From positions 13,240,134-13,304,133 of the forward strand of contig NC_083564.1 of NCBI RefSeq assembly GCF_019925205.1: 64,000 nt of DNA. The letters are read 5' to 3'. The position numbers and the translations under genes are program-made. This document shows, one piece after another, positions 26,373-39,736 of the stretch. The DNA is from Metopolophium dirhodum. Taxonomy: Eukaryota > Arthropoda > Insecta > Hemiptera > Aphididae. The notes beneath the pieces are model-generated. The model searched no databases and was not told the DNA's origin. It saw nothing but the letters and a program-made list of their open reading frames with translations. Position 1 is the first letter of the stretch, and each line of letters begins with the position of its first letter.

Positions 26373-26865
26373 TCTTTATATGTAAAAACCAAATACTTAT
26401 CACTGACTCACTGATCACTACTCCTTAAAAACTACAAAACGTACGAACTTAACATTTTGAATATTTTTTTTTAAATGCTCTATATATGCAATAAGAGAGG
26501 ATTTTCTAAAATCGGATTTTAAAGATGTGCTCAAACAAAAATCTTGAGATTCACGTTGGAAACTGAAACTTTTTTTTAATTTTTAAATGGTTTCCATTGG
26601 TTGCAGATTATAATTTATAATAGTAACAATAGAAATTAGTATTATTTTTTTTTTTTGGTTGCCATTCACCGGCAGATCAGGTACAATCATGCATCAAATT
26701 GTAGGCACTAACGCCGATTTATCCGTGAACTGAGTTACTGAGGTACACTTAAACTGAGATACACTCAAACCGAGATACACCTATATAATGTATACCAGAT
26801 ACCTATACTATATAAGATTTGCCACACCAAAACTGCACGCAAGCTAAGCCGGGATACTCAGCTAG
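26373..26865 (+). mobile_element. Helitron-like element
   Basis: Starts TCTTTATATG right after A and ends ...cgggatactcagCTAG right before T, matching the Helitron rules (5' TC, 3' CTRR, insertion between A and T). A phrase typical of insect Helitrons (cactgactcactgatcacta) follows the 5' end. About 493 bp, no Rep/helicase coding. The 3' hairpin is not obvious. Confidence 0.6.
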
Positions 26866-27421
26866 TATATATTATTATAAAGATATTTCTACTTTCAGTG
26901 GTGCCGATTTAAATTAAAACTGCAGGCTGTTCAAATAATTTGAGTGACCCATCCATGACCCTCCCCTTTAAACGACTGTGAATCGGGCTTAACTGGTTAT
27001 CTTAAAATAATTTAATGACTCTCCTGTGTTTAATAAAATTATAGCAGAAAGAGAAGGATGTATATTCTATTATTGTACCCAACCTGCACCCACCCACCTA
27101 ATTTTTAAGGCAGTTCAATTGAACTATCAGCGTCACTGAGTCTACTTTGGCCTGTTGTAATTAATTCACAATATATTATGTTGCAGACGTAAGATAGATA
27201 ATATTATAGATGTATAAGTATAGTAAACCTATACCTACAACTGACGTATGATTGTCCATCGCGTGCCGTAGTCGGATTATGTGGGCGTGCAAATACAAGA
27301 TAAAACCGTACTTACCACACGGCACACATACGGGCTAACGGTATCAGGAAAATATTTTTCAATCCTATTAACTTTTTTTTTTTTAATGTATCATGATGGT
27401 TCGCGGTTGTGGCCCGAACTT

Positions 27422-27841
27422 CTACAGGTGCTTACTATTAACGATGTATATATTAATGTACATATTAATCACTCTAATTATAATGCACAAATACCTATGC
27501 AGTATATTGTATACATGTAACCCACATGGCTGCATATTATTTTTTATTAATTCCTTTGTTCTGAGTTCAATATTGTTATTGTAATTTTTGCCGCAGGCTA
27601 TTATCGAAAAACGCTGCAGGAATATGTTGACTATTGAATTATTTTTTCGACTTTTCGTTGTTGCCATCCACATACTGTTTTCATTGTCAGTACTATTATT
27701 TTGGTCGCAAAAACTATTATTCCGAGTAATCGCCCATACTAATATAGTCCCTCTCTTATAGATTTGCATTTTATTCAAATTCGTCAGATGAAGCAATTTA
27801 CACGCAAATACAACATCGTTATTATTTTTATGGAATTGCAT
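27422..27841 (-). CDS. 139-codon ORF of unknown status
   Basis: The second longest frame in the window after the zinc-finger exon: ATG to TAA, Asn-rich, beginning MQFHKNNNDVVFACKLLHLT. The first 90 codons look more protein-like than the AT-rich tail. The plus strand over 27599-27775 is also open after an acceptor-like ttgccgcag and would encode a hydrophobic segment ending NIVPLL. At most one strand is likely to be real; both may be chance. Confidence 0.22.
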   Translation of the reverse strand: MQFHKNNNDVVFACKLLHLTNLNKMQIYKRGTILVWAITRNNSFCDQNNSTDNENSMWMATTKSRKNNSIVNIFLQRFSIIACGKNYNNNIELRTKELIKNNMQPCGLHVYNILHRYLCIIIRVINMYINIYIVNSKHL

Positions 27842-30465
27842 ATTTAATCAAATCTACTGTTTTTCGATGTTTACATATTTATATATATATCTCAATACTG
27901 TTATAATGTCGTGTAATAAAATCAAATATAACCTAAAAACGGCAATAAACAATATGATTACTATATATTTATATTAATTAATATTACTACAACTACAAAG
28001 TAAGCATTTATGGCAATAAAAGGCCGTTATTGCTAATTATGTTTGTTAAAGGTATATTTGTTAAAGCAATAGTCGTTACAAAAATTAATGTTTATAAACC
28101 AACATTAAAAAAAAAACTGGAGAACTCAATTCACTGTATGATTTGGAATGAACTAATATGATTTGGAATGAACCTCATCATTGAGTAGGTCGCTGTAATG
28201 ACTAATAGATGTGTTAAATTAAGCTACAATGATAAATAAGGTTAGTCGTTGCCCATTAGATATTATAGATTAGAATATTATGAAAATTCTGTATTTCGTA
28301 AAAATTAGATAGATTACATATAAAAAAAAAAAATAATGCCTTTGCAATATTTTCAATGATTTTAAATACATAATTGCAATTGAAACAATTTATGAGAAAC
28401 ATTGTATTATTTTTTCAAGCTTTTTGAAAAAAATCAACAATTTTATCAACATAAATAAAAGAAATAATTATAAAAAAAAAGTATAACATAATACCTAATA
28501 TCTGAGTTCTGAATGTTAATACTAATTGTTACCACATTTATTTTATTTCTTTAAAGATTTCAATAATATATAATATATTAAAATGAGTTTTGAATTTAGT
28601 ACCCATAATAATATTTAATTTTAACTTCGAAGTGAAGAGAATTGCTGTTACAGATATTTGAACTCATTTCAAAATTCAAATTAGTTTTAAATACAATAAT
28701 GCATTTTAATCACATTTAGACACTCTAAGTAAACATTAATTTAAAATTCTGGTTTACTACTTGTACACGTAAGTTGTTTATTAATGTATAATAAATAGGC
28801 GTACCTACCAGCTCTTATGTAATTTAATGCGTGTACTACAAACAAAAATTACAAAAAATGTTTAACTGGTAAAAATTACAACACTTTAAGAGATTATAGA
28901 TTCACTTCATTGTCGGCGTTATCCTTCATGGCTTCATAAATAGGTATCTACCTAGTACCTACTTTGAAAACTATTTCAGAATTCAGGTTAATACCAAGAT
29001 GTAAGTAGGTAGGTATTAGGTATATATGATTTAATACTGTAACAATTGTCTTATACATTTCTTTTTTTTTTAGAAAAATAATTTATTGAGTATTTACGAT
29101 ATAGATTGTATCTAATGATAATATTATATACAATCTACCTATAAAGGGTATATAGGTATAATATATATATACCTATATAGGTATACTATATATTTGTGTG
29201 GTAAATACATTTGAGAAAATTATGTTCTGTCCACGTCCAGGATCATAATTTCTACAGTGAAGTAGTGGACCAGAGCATTATCGTGTACACAGATTAATTA
29301 ATCAGACAGTCAGACGCAGCAAACAAAATACACAAAAATAGAATATTACCACTTTATTATAACAAATTACTCATAATAATTTCAAGTTATCAATCATGTT
29401 TATTCCATAAATTAAATTAAGGCGATTAAGTACTCTAGAAAAACGCATCCATACGAAACTCACCATCCATTTAGTATTTCCCTAGAAAATTCAATCTAAA
29501 TTCATACAATAAAAATTCAATGAATTCAGATCGCCCATTGTATGAGGTTATAATATTATGAGCGTAAAAATCATTGGATACTGGCACAATCCAGTCCGAC
29601 ATAAACAGAGCTGGTTTTAACTTCTAAACAATGGAATTATCAACACAAATCGTAAGAGCATAAGTAACTAACTATAATCAATTTTATGGTGTAGTTATAA
29701 AATGTTCGACAAAATTAAAATAAATAAATATTATTGGTAAGTGCATTTATTAATAATTATTATTATTATTATATTTGTGATTACAGAAATGTATAAGTGT
29801 GTTGTGTATCGTGTATCATTTTTTCGAGTAACATAATCTTGTTTTAGATTATTTAAGCAGTGGAAGGAATGAATCGTTTTTACAATGAAATGTGGTTTTT
29901 ATTTTCTGTCTGGAGACACTATTTGGAGCAGAAAATGCTTCAATCTTCAACGTTGCTGGTTGTTTCTGGTAAAAATGCAGTTACCTAATGGGTCCTTTGG
30001 AATGTCAAAAGCTAGAATTTCAAGCCAAATCCTAGTACATACATTTTTAATAACTAAGAAAATCTAATAAAAACATGGGTAAGACGGAAATATTTATACA
30101 ACACCAATTTTCGACAAAATCAATTTTGTGTGTTTCATTGTATTGCTCAAAAATATTAATGGTAAAAATACAAACATCTACCACTTTTCAAAACATTTAA
30201 ACTTATATTTAAGCAATTTATAATTTATAATTTTATACATCACGACGAATCTATCACACCATTCTACGTTACATTGACTTATAACCTATAGGTTAGTAAT
30301 ATTAATTATATAGGTATGATATAATGTGATATTATATCATACATGTAATGTATCAATTCAACCTACCGTATTACTTATAAAAAAATTAACTACCATAAGT
30401 AATATAAATAAGCTATAAAATATCCTTAGAAATGTAATTCATTACGCCATCTTAGAATTCGTTAT
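27842..30465. other. No gene seen; AT-rich spacer
   Basis: The 60-codon ORF at 29885-30067 has slightly better codon variety but no splice or family support. Confidence 0.55.
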
Positions 30466-30590
30466 TTTTGTTTACAATGATTTATTATTGAATTCAAATT
30501 TATATTTTAACACATCCATTACAGTGACACGCTCGATGATAAGGTACACAAAAGATTAATCAGCAAAGCAACTTCCTAATTTTTTTTTTT
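30466..30590 (-). repeat. Repeat family A, isolated terminus
   Basis: Holds the block gaattcaaatttatatttta, then catccattacagtgacacgc. Only about 120 bp are left. Confidence 0.55.
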
Positions 30591-31923
30591 CACATCGACA
30601 ACATCGTTGGGAATAATATATCGTCACATTGTGCGAACCACTGTGTATACCTCCACCTCTTAGACCTACTATATAGCAGAGCGAGTTCCTCGGTTTTTTT
30701 CTATTTCAAATTTAATGACTTCTAATAATATTGTTTACGACTATCAATTGCACGTAGGCATCAACTTAAAGACAAAGTAGGTACTAATTATGACGTTTTC
30801 AACATATACAATCATCGTATTAAAAAACATTTGAAAAAATGGATTTTTAAATACTATGTATTCATCTATTCCCAACTACGTAAAATAAGTATTAAAATAA
30901 GACTGAATTTGAACTTTCACCTTGAGCAGTTTGCACTATTATATTTAATATTTATTATTTATATTCATATCCATTATTTTTATCACCCTCCCATGAAGCT
31001 ATAAAGCTATTAATATGTGCCTGGCTTAACATATTATTTTGAATAATAATAACAATCACAATATAAAAATATATTTTAAAATATTGACAAGGCGTCATAA
31101 ATATATTATAATGTGTCGACACGAACAATTATTATAATAAATACATATTTATGAATTCGTTTTTACATTCGAATAAAAATTATTAAATCTGAATAAATAG
31201 ATTAAATATACCAGATGTTTTTAATAGAGTACAAAAATAAAGTTAAGGGATATTTTGTCACTATTTGTCAAAATTAAATTTGTATGCATATATAATACTA
31301 TTATAGTATATACATATTGTATTAGTGTATTACTCATGGGAATTTATTAATAATAATTCAATACTTCATTCATATTTATAAATGTAAATGTACAAAGAAG
31401 TTAAAATGTATAATGTTTTTGTCAGGTTAATTCTCAGTGTTTTCATATTTTATGATAAATAGTTCAAATTGTTAAATTGCATATTATAATAATTTATTTT
31501 TTAATTTCGATATTATAGTTCGTAAACATTTTGTACCTATCAATATTCATGTCTGTCTTATTTCATTCCGTCGATATTTCTACAACCGTCATTTCAGCCT
31601 ATTGATATGTATTATTTTACTGTTTTTGTTTCGCATACCATATCCGTTTGTCACGCTCATATAACGTATGCACCGTTAATCGCTATTAATAGTCTATCAC
31701 AACCTTAAGGCACTTAACAAGCGGACCAAATCGTAAACGAAATATTGATTTAATTAATTTTCTGAGACAACTTTACTTGATTAACTACAACAACAATAAG
31801 AAATTCGTAAGTAACCTTAACTGGTGTAATATTGTACATAAAAACGCTTGCCAAGTCAAGGATCGGCATGTAAACATTCTTGATTTTTAATTTTTAGAAA
31901 TATATTAACTGATATAGCTAGTG
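30591..31923. other. No gene seen; AT-rich spacer
   Basis: An acceptor-like catttcag at 31595-31602 precedes 34 open codons on the plus strand (PIDMYYFTVFVSHTISVCHA) to a stop; too weak to call. Confidence 0.55.
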
Positions 31924-32547
31924 AAACCCAAGCGGTATAACAATTTGAATCCAAAAAAATGTTGGTGTGAACAGCCCCACAATAAATCATTTTCATTTTC
32001 ATTTAGTAAGATAGATCTCCGAAACCAGAGAGCGGATTTCGTTGTTTGGGGTCTTGTTAGATTCACATTGGTTAGGATAAGTGCAGTGAAGATTTTCAGA
32101 ACTTTATCTTTAATAGTTAATTCACTACAGAACATAAAAAAAAATTAAAACAAATTTGATTGGGCGTTTTTTGATGTTTTTCAGCTTTACAGATTTGTAG
32201 TGATCTAACGATTGGAGATAAAGTTCTGAAAATCTTCAATGCACTTCTCCTAGCCAATATAAATCTAACAAGACCCCAAACAACAAAATCCATTCTCCAG
32301 TTTCGGAAATCTACCTCGCTAAATGAAAATCTAGCGAAAAATAACTCTTTTTTTATCTGTGAAAAATTAAATTATTTTTTATAAAAATTTTAATTCCAAA
32401 TTTAGTATCTACTTGATAATACCTTTTTAATGAGTTATCAACCAACTTTCTAGCTATCATAGTTTAGGAGAAAAGTTAAAAAATAGATATTTTGGGACTG
32501 TTCACGCCGACGTTTTTACGAATTCAAGTGGTTATACCGCTTGAGTG
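31924..32547. mobile_element. Palindromic MITE, about 620 bp
   Basis: Ends aacccaagcggtataac and, inverted, cactcaagcggtataac. The arms continue as ttggtgtgaacag / cggcgtgaacag and as caacaaaatccattctccag-like blocks, about 200 bp per arm. The two ORFs over 31905-32148 are arm shadows. Target duplication unclear. Confidence 0.7.
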
Positions 32548-34424
32548 TGATATCAAATCCCTCTCATTAGTATTTTATATTATAGCTAGATAAATTACCC
32601 ACCTACTTATCATTACTGAGTTACATATTTATTATTTTCCTATTTAACACAAATTCTTGAAGTTTTCAAAATTCAGACTATTTACATTTCAATTACCATA
32701 CTTACTTGATTTAAATTCAAGAAAGTAAAATCAAAAGAATTATAATTGTAATTATATTATAACTATTATGTGACTACAATAATGGCCCTTAATAGCCAAA
32801 GTTAATTATAATACAATAATAAAAAAACAAATTATGATCACAGTGATTAACACGGACACGGTTTTACACTTCTACACTTGTTCGCGTAAACAATATGTAG
32901 ATCTAAATAGTTTTGACTCAAATATACGACTTGTGTGAGATACCTATTCTATATCATTTCCGCTTAATACCGTAATCGGCTAATAGAGTACCTACTTAGT
33001 AATAATTAATAACATTGTCCAATTCAATCCAAACCATGAATTTAATTGTAATCGTATCACGTACAATCTAACCGTCGCACGTAAATATTATAATTTATAT
33101 ATTATACCTACCTAACTAGTAACTATATTTAATTACATTTTACTCGTTTAAAAAATATATTTTTTCAGATTTATATTAGATGCTATACAACTTCAGAATA
33201 ATATATTAGCATTTAATACTGGTAATTCGTAAAATACTGGTACATACCACTTATATAGACCATTTTTTAAACAGCTTAATAAGCATGATGGGTTTAATTA
33301 AAATAAAATATTTATTTAAGTCCAACTAAAATCGATAAATAGAATATATAATACCCTACAATTACCTACTGTATTATATATTTTGTTGTAAAAAAATAAA
33401 TATGTTAGGGTGACTAAACACTTAATCACATAACTTGTTGTATGACAACATGTTTTTTTAATGGTGATGACAGATGACAATGAATTACAGAATTCAGGTC
33501 TAGCCAGTTTTGTATTACTAAAACCATATTATGACTGCTGGACATTAATGTTAATAAAACAATTTTATTATTTATAAGATTTCGTAATTTTCAATTTTCA
33601 TAGTGTTCATTTTTTTGTTTATTAAGGGTCATTAATATTTATTAATTTAGTCTAATATAATCAATCATAAGTTTCTGTGTCACATACTTGTTTGGCAAAT
33701 ACCAGGAATACATAAAGGATTATAAAAATTAAAATATGTTTAATCCTATCGAAAAAATATAATTATTTCCAGAAAAAAATCGCACTAAGGATTAATATTA
33801 TATTGTGTCATATCAAATCACAGCTGCAACGAAAACGTTAATCTATATTGTCAGACACAGCGACAAATGAACATATTTTGAACTTCATCTTCCCTAAATC
33901 AGAACTATACACATTATATTAGTGAAAGTAAAAATTATTAGCCGGAATAACACACTCGATGATAATACAAATTATTATTATTATTATTAAAAATGCCATT
34001 ATGCACAACACATCAAAATAATACATGTGACACATATTTAAGTCGATACATGTAAAATACACTTCCATTAATAACAATAAATCATTATACATATAATAAT
34101 TATTATTATTATTTTGTAATAGGTAATGTGTCTGCATAATATAAGTATTGAGTAGGTACATAAACTCTTCTCATTTAACTGTGGAATGGAAGGAATAATG
34201 TACCAAAATATTATATTAATGTTATACTGTCGAAATTTGAACTTCAATCTCTTATAAAAAAATTTCTGACCATATATTATGTTTCATCGTTGTAAGTAGG
34301 AACTTATAAAGAATCATTTATAGGTAATAAATACTTAAGCTATTTGACCGATAAAAAAAATGTATCAACACCAATTAAAAAAATAACAAAAAAAAATTGC
34401 AAATTTAAAACACGTCAGGTATAG
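32548..34424. other. No gene seen; AT-rich spacer
   Basis: Contains (TTA)n/(AAT)n microsatellite-like runs at 33960-34120 that generate the minus-strand ORF there. Confidence 0.6.
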
Positions 34425-36842
34425 ATCGATGGCTAAGAGGCCAAAAGTTGTAAGTCCAATTTTTCTCAAAATCATTTTATTAGTCCATAGGGTTTATTTG
34501 GGTTGTCTTTTTGATTCGGTAAAACATTACAAGTCAATATCATAATTAAAACATGTTTTATTTATACTTTAATTGTTGTGTTTTTAGTGCAAGATAGGTT
34601 TTTTTAGTGCACACATATAACAAGTCCTAATTTAATGAGACATACAATAAATATTTTAACATGATCTAAATATCAAGCGGACAAATATAACAAGTCCGGA
34701 CTTGTTACTTTTATCAAAAACAATACATTCAATTTTGGACGTGTAATGTTTTAGATAATTTTGAATTTGTTTATCTATTTATAAAAAATGAATATGCGTC
34801 CGGTCGTATTATTTTAAATAATAAAAAATTTTTAATTTTAAATTACACTAAATAATATGATATCTTCAATTAGCATAAAATATCATTAAACACGGGTTTT
34901 ATTTGACTAAAAATTTGATGAAAAATGCTACTTTATTATTATTTTAAATTCAATAAAAAATTGCAATATTTTTTATATTTTTTACTTTTTTACTGCAATT
35001 ATATAAACAAATTGAATTTTTATATCAAAAAAATTAGTCTTACGTACATTTTAACTATTTATATAATAAATAAATTAGAGTTTATATTAAATTAACAACT
35101 TTTAATATGTCCATCAAAACCTTATATGTCCACGGTAAAAATATATTATAATTGCCATTCATAACAAGTCCCATTTAAATTTAAAAGAAACATTATAATT
35201 ACGTTGAAAACAAATTTGAAGACCTAAAAGTAAAAAGGTGGGTAAGTGGATGTCGCTCTGCTGTACAGTAGGTTACAAGTGGGTCACTGTAATGGATGGT
35301 GTTAAATTTGAATTCAATGATATAATATCATTGTATAAGAAAAACGATTCTGAGCGAAAACGGTCAGTCAGCCTATGATTTTACCAAGTATATTTGATGA
35401 TATTATTGTGAATAAAGTAATTTATATATAACCTATTTACTCGGAGCCTTGTTTTAAATTTTCAATCTTTAGCTATAAAAGTTAAACATTTTATACATTT
35501 TTAACCACAAAATAATTAATAAATTACTCGATAAATTATAAATTTGATAAATGTTGTCAAAATTTGAACTTTAAATGCTTATAAAAAAAAATTGTGCCTA
35601 TGTATTTTTAATATTTTTCAACTGCTATTAGAACGATATATCAGGAGCCTTATATTAAATTTTCACGCTTTTTTACCCAATAAATAAAAATTTATTGATA
35701 TTTATAGAAAAAAAAACTAAAGAAATTTAAAACTGACAATGTCCGTAAACAGCTCGAAAAGAGTCAAAATATTTTCAACATTTTATGGTGTATAGACAAT
35801 GCTAATATGAACATTCAGTGAAATTTTCAAGTATCTACAGTCATTCGTTTTTTAATTACAATAAAATAAGAAAATTGTTACATGAGAAATCGAGTAAATA
35901 TCAAATGTTGTAAAAATATAAATTTCAGACGCTCATAAAAATTTAATTTAAGTTTCTTCTAGACATTTTTTTTTTTGATAAAGGTAGACAAACTTATGAG
36001 TAATCTTATATTACATTTTCAAATCTAAGATTTAAAAAGAAAAATTTTTATGAATTCTCAACTCAAAATAATTTGCTATTTTTCGTGATTTTTCCGTATT
36101 TTGTCAAAATTTGAACTTTAAATGCTTATAATTAAAAACTGTGACTAAGGATTTTTAATTTTTTTCATCTGCCTTTGAAACGATAACCTAGGTGCCTTCT
36201 ATTAAATTTTCAAGCTTTTTTAATCAACAGATAAAATTGTATTGATATTTATAGAAAAAAAAACTAAAAAAATTGAAAACTGACAATGGCCGTAAACAGC
36301 TCAAAAAGAGTCAAAATATTTTGTAAATTTTATGGTGTATAGAAAATGCTAATATAAACATTCAGTCAAAATTGCATGTCCCTACGGTCATTTGTTTTAG
36401 AGTTACACCAAAAACCAAAATAAAAATTCCCGTTTTTCCTTAATTTTTCTTTTGTTTTTCACGTCGCTTGTGAAAACTACTGGGAAATTTTTACTTTTGA
36501 CCCCCCAAAGTACCAACTAGATTCACTTTCCTATCAGAAAAGTTACTATTGAAGAAAATCTAAGCACTTTTACTGTCCTAAAAGGTGATGACAGACACAA
36601 AAATAAAAAAAAAATAAAAAAAAAAACACACATCATTGTAGAATCAATACATTCATCGCTTCGCTCAGAAACTAAAATGTATGTAATCTACAGAATATTT
36701 TACAAATAAATCGGTTGCAACACTGAAAAACAAAAATCTACAACACAAATGTTTTGGTGTAGAATAATTTAAAATCTTAAAACTGCTCTCCTGTAAAATT
36801 TAATGTTTGGAACATACAACTTTTGGCCTCTTAGCCATCGAT
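34425..36842. mobile_element. TIR element with perfect 28-bp inverted repeats, interrupted by a family A copy
   Basis: Left end 34425-34452 starts atcgatggctaagaggcc; right end 36815-36842 is its exact reverse complement over 28 bp. The element's own sequence (about 0.96 kb outside the insertion) has a recurring acaagtcc motif at several places. No transposase frame is visible, so it is non-autonomous. The target duplication is not clear because the ends themselves read ATCGAT. Confidence 0.8.
35236..36690 (+). repeat. Repeat family A, long copy 2 (nested)
   Basis: About 1.45 kb. It begins gtgggtaagtggatgtcgct and ends near cattcatcgcttcgctcaga. The subterminal sequences are inverted relative to each other (acgattctgagcg near the left end, cgctcaga at the right end). 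Two tandem units with a 547-bp period are seen, for example the landmark gaactttaaatgcttata at 35566 and 36113. It lies inside the TIR element at 34425-36842. Confidence 0.85.
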
Positions 36843-37671
36843 ATGTAATTATTAGTTAAAAAACCAATATATTTTGAAATTTAAAATTTATTATTTTTAT
36901 AAAATACTTTTATAAAATATTTTTGTTAAACATTTTAAGTCTGTACGGTAATTAATTTTATCACAACAAAAAAACCAAGTATTGACCAAAACCTTATAAT
37001 GTTGTGTAAATTACCGTTTTCCCACAATTTTTGTTTAAATTTTCTCAATTATTTTGAAAAGTAAGTTGGTATTAAGATTTACTTTTGACCCCGTGCTCAT
37101 TAAATTACTAATTAGGTAAAATTCGCTATTATTTTATGTCTTAAGAATTGTTGTATAAATAGTTAGTGAACATTTCAAGTCTTTACGGTTATTCCTATTT
37201 CCTTTTTGAATAAAATTTAAATAAGAAAAAAAGTAGGTAGTCAATTTTCTACCAGAAATCACCCTCAGAGATGAAGATTAAAGAATTTTTATCGCTAGGT
37301 GATGATTGATGATAAGACGCAAAAATAATTTAATTTAACACACACCTTTGCTATAGAAATCAAAAATTTGTTCACAAGTAATTAATAAATAAATAAATAT
37401 TTTTATCAATAATGATTTCATAATAAATATGCCTCAAAGAATATTTAAGAATAATAAATTAACATTTTAAATTAATTCGTTGATCCATAATGGCCATTAA
37501 AAGTGTTTTCAACAATATGAATATTTCCATTTAATAACATACACTTCTATAAGTATAAAAAAAAATAATAAGTATTCTAAACCAAAAAAAAAATAAAAAT
37601 CATTTGATTTCGATTATAACCAACAGTAGGTACCTAAAGTTATCAAATTGTATTGAAGTTTTATAACTTTC

Positions 37672-37791
37672 ATGAGCAACAAGTTTCTGACAGTGAAACT
37701 TTACACTTTATATTTGTATTTTGTGTTCTTTCTTTCTCACTACACCGTATCAAAAGTTACATTAATAAATATCGTGTACTCGAAGCCGAAG
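37672..37791 (+). CDS. Possible secretory first exon, unknown gene
   Basis: ATG at 37672 opens 40 codons that end in phase 0 at a donor, CCGAAG/GTACGA (37792). The peptide begins MSNKFLTVKLYTLYLYFVFF and looks like a signal peptide: a Lys followed by a long hydrophobic core, then polar residues. A one-exon signal-peptide start is common in aphid secreted-protein genes. Overlapping frames in this AT-rich tract weaken the case and no second exon was found. Confidence 0.3.
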
Positions 37792-39736
37792 GTACGACAA
37801 AACTTTTGCTTGATTATATACCTATATTATTTTATGGCCGTTTTGCTTATAATACCTATGAATTCAAAACTATCATTATAAAATATTAAAAAGATGGCAT
37901 AACGTTTTGTTGGTTTGTTTTAAAAGTTTAAAAGCCTGCAGCAGTTTGATAGAATTTTCTGTTGTTAGGTATACTATTATACAGTTAAATACCAGCTGGT
38001 GATGATCGATGGACATGCATGTTAAGATACGATGGAAAATAAACCAAAACAATATTTTTGTAGTTCATTAAAATACAATAATATTATATTAGTATATTAC
38101 TTATATTATCGCCCATACTCAATATTTGATATACCTACCTACTACCTTTTTTTTTTAACCGAAGGTGGGATCTACCTAATACCTATGTAGTATGAAGTAT
38201 AATATGCAGTACGAGTGAATACAAAAATCCTCTATAAAAGTTTCGATTTTACAACTCGATTTAGTCTATAATTACAATATTATAAATAACATATAAAATA
38301 TTAACTATATTAGTGTATAAATTCTAAATCAAATTCAACTCGATTCCCCGATACAAGCAATAGCTTACAAGGGATGACTGGATGAGTAAATAGTAATCTT
38401 TACTAAGTAAAACAATGTATTATGTATGTTAATTAATGTTATTTACAATTAAACTGCATATAGCAATATATGTTGTAGAGATATGACAAAAGAAATATTT
38501 CACATATGATTCATTTGTTCTCACAATAAAAACTATTGTTTTAGTGTTATTAAAATTAAATTCTTACATACAGATAATATTATGTATTATTAGAAGTAGG
38601 TGCGCTTAAATTAACTAGGAACAGATTCAATGGCGACGCTTTAGTTTTAATAAGGGGGAGGGGAAAAGTTTTGAGCCTCCCGTGTAATTGAAAACCGCTA
38701 GAAACTCACAAAAGCTAACTTCCACTTAGATTTTTATTGCTAATCTATACAACTTTATATTATGAATTATCATAAACCCAAATAGCCTAATTTGTTTGAA
38801 AAATAAAAGTGGGTGGTGCTAAATAAATATAGTACCTAACTCCGTGGTTCATATTACATTTTTCGAGAAGGACAGAACAAATTCAATTACAAAACTAAAC
38901 GCAACTGCTACTTGGTAACTGGAAAAAATGAAACCTATAAAATAATATCATCTGTTCTTTTCAAATCATGGATAAATTTAAGTATGTTCGTTTTGTTTTA
39001 AGAATTGTTATTTTGTTAGTTGATATCTACTTACTATCGTTGAAGTGAAAAAATAATAATTTTAGAAATACATTTATTCTATTGTACCTATACTGTATAC
39101 ACTATACATGCCCACATAAAAATCTTTTTAAATATGTATCTATTAACTAGTATTAATATAAATATATTAAATATATATTTTATATTTTAATATTAATTAT
39201 TATAATGTAAAATACGTATATGTATTTGTGTTCGACAGTAGAATATAAAATAATACAGATCGCTCAAGATGTTCTTTCACACAACAAGCACACACGACTG
39301 TATACATTTCAAATATTAAGTATTAATTATTATTGCACCAATAACTTTACAGTACACAGTATTAGAAAAACAGACATGTTTCCATTGGGCTGCTTGTGAA
39401 ATCAGACCGATTCAAATTTCCATCTGGCGCGTTTTTTGTCATTTATATGTACAACTTCTATCAAAAACGCGCTATACCTATAAATCCTTCTCCACTATAG
39501 GTAATGAATTTCTTAATGTTTCTTTATTATATTTTGGGTGGATACAATGCGTATAAACATTTAAACGCATTAAAAAAATACTAAGTAGTAAAAATAAAAA
39601 ACAAACTCTTATAACACGAAATAATTGATCCTATAAAAATAAAGTTTTATATTTTGAATTTAAAATTTAAATTTGTTATTTTACTATAAATGATTATTCA
39701 TATTAGTTTAATATTAGTTTATAATAATATAAGGAC
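37792..39736. other. No gene seen; AT-rich spacer
   Basis: A GC-richer patch at 38640-38690 (aagggggaggggaaaagttt) resembles MITE subterminal sequence. A small hairpin gcgcgttttttg / caaaaacgcgc sits at about 39427-39469. Confidence 0.55.

Noticed and set aside
27290..27345. Minus-strand exon ending at GTAAGTACGG (donor at 27315)
   Set aside because: The donor is strong but the preceding frame has no acceptor or start and is preceded by an A-run; not enough to call.
31905..32148. Two overlapping 75-76 aa ORFs
   Set aside because: They are the two strands of one arm of a palindromic MITE.
33950..34120. Minus-strand 80-aa ORF
   Set aside because: Generated by ATT/AAT microsatellite-like sequence.
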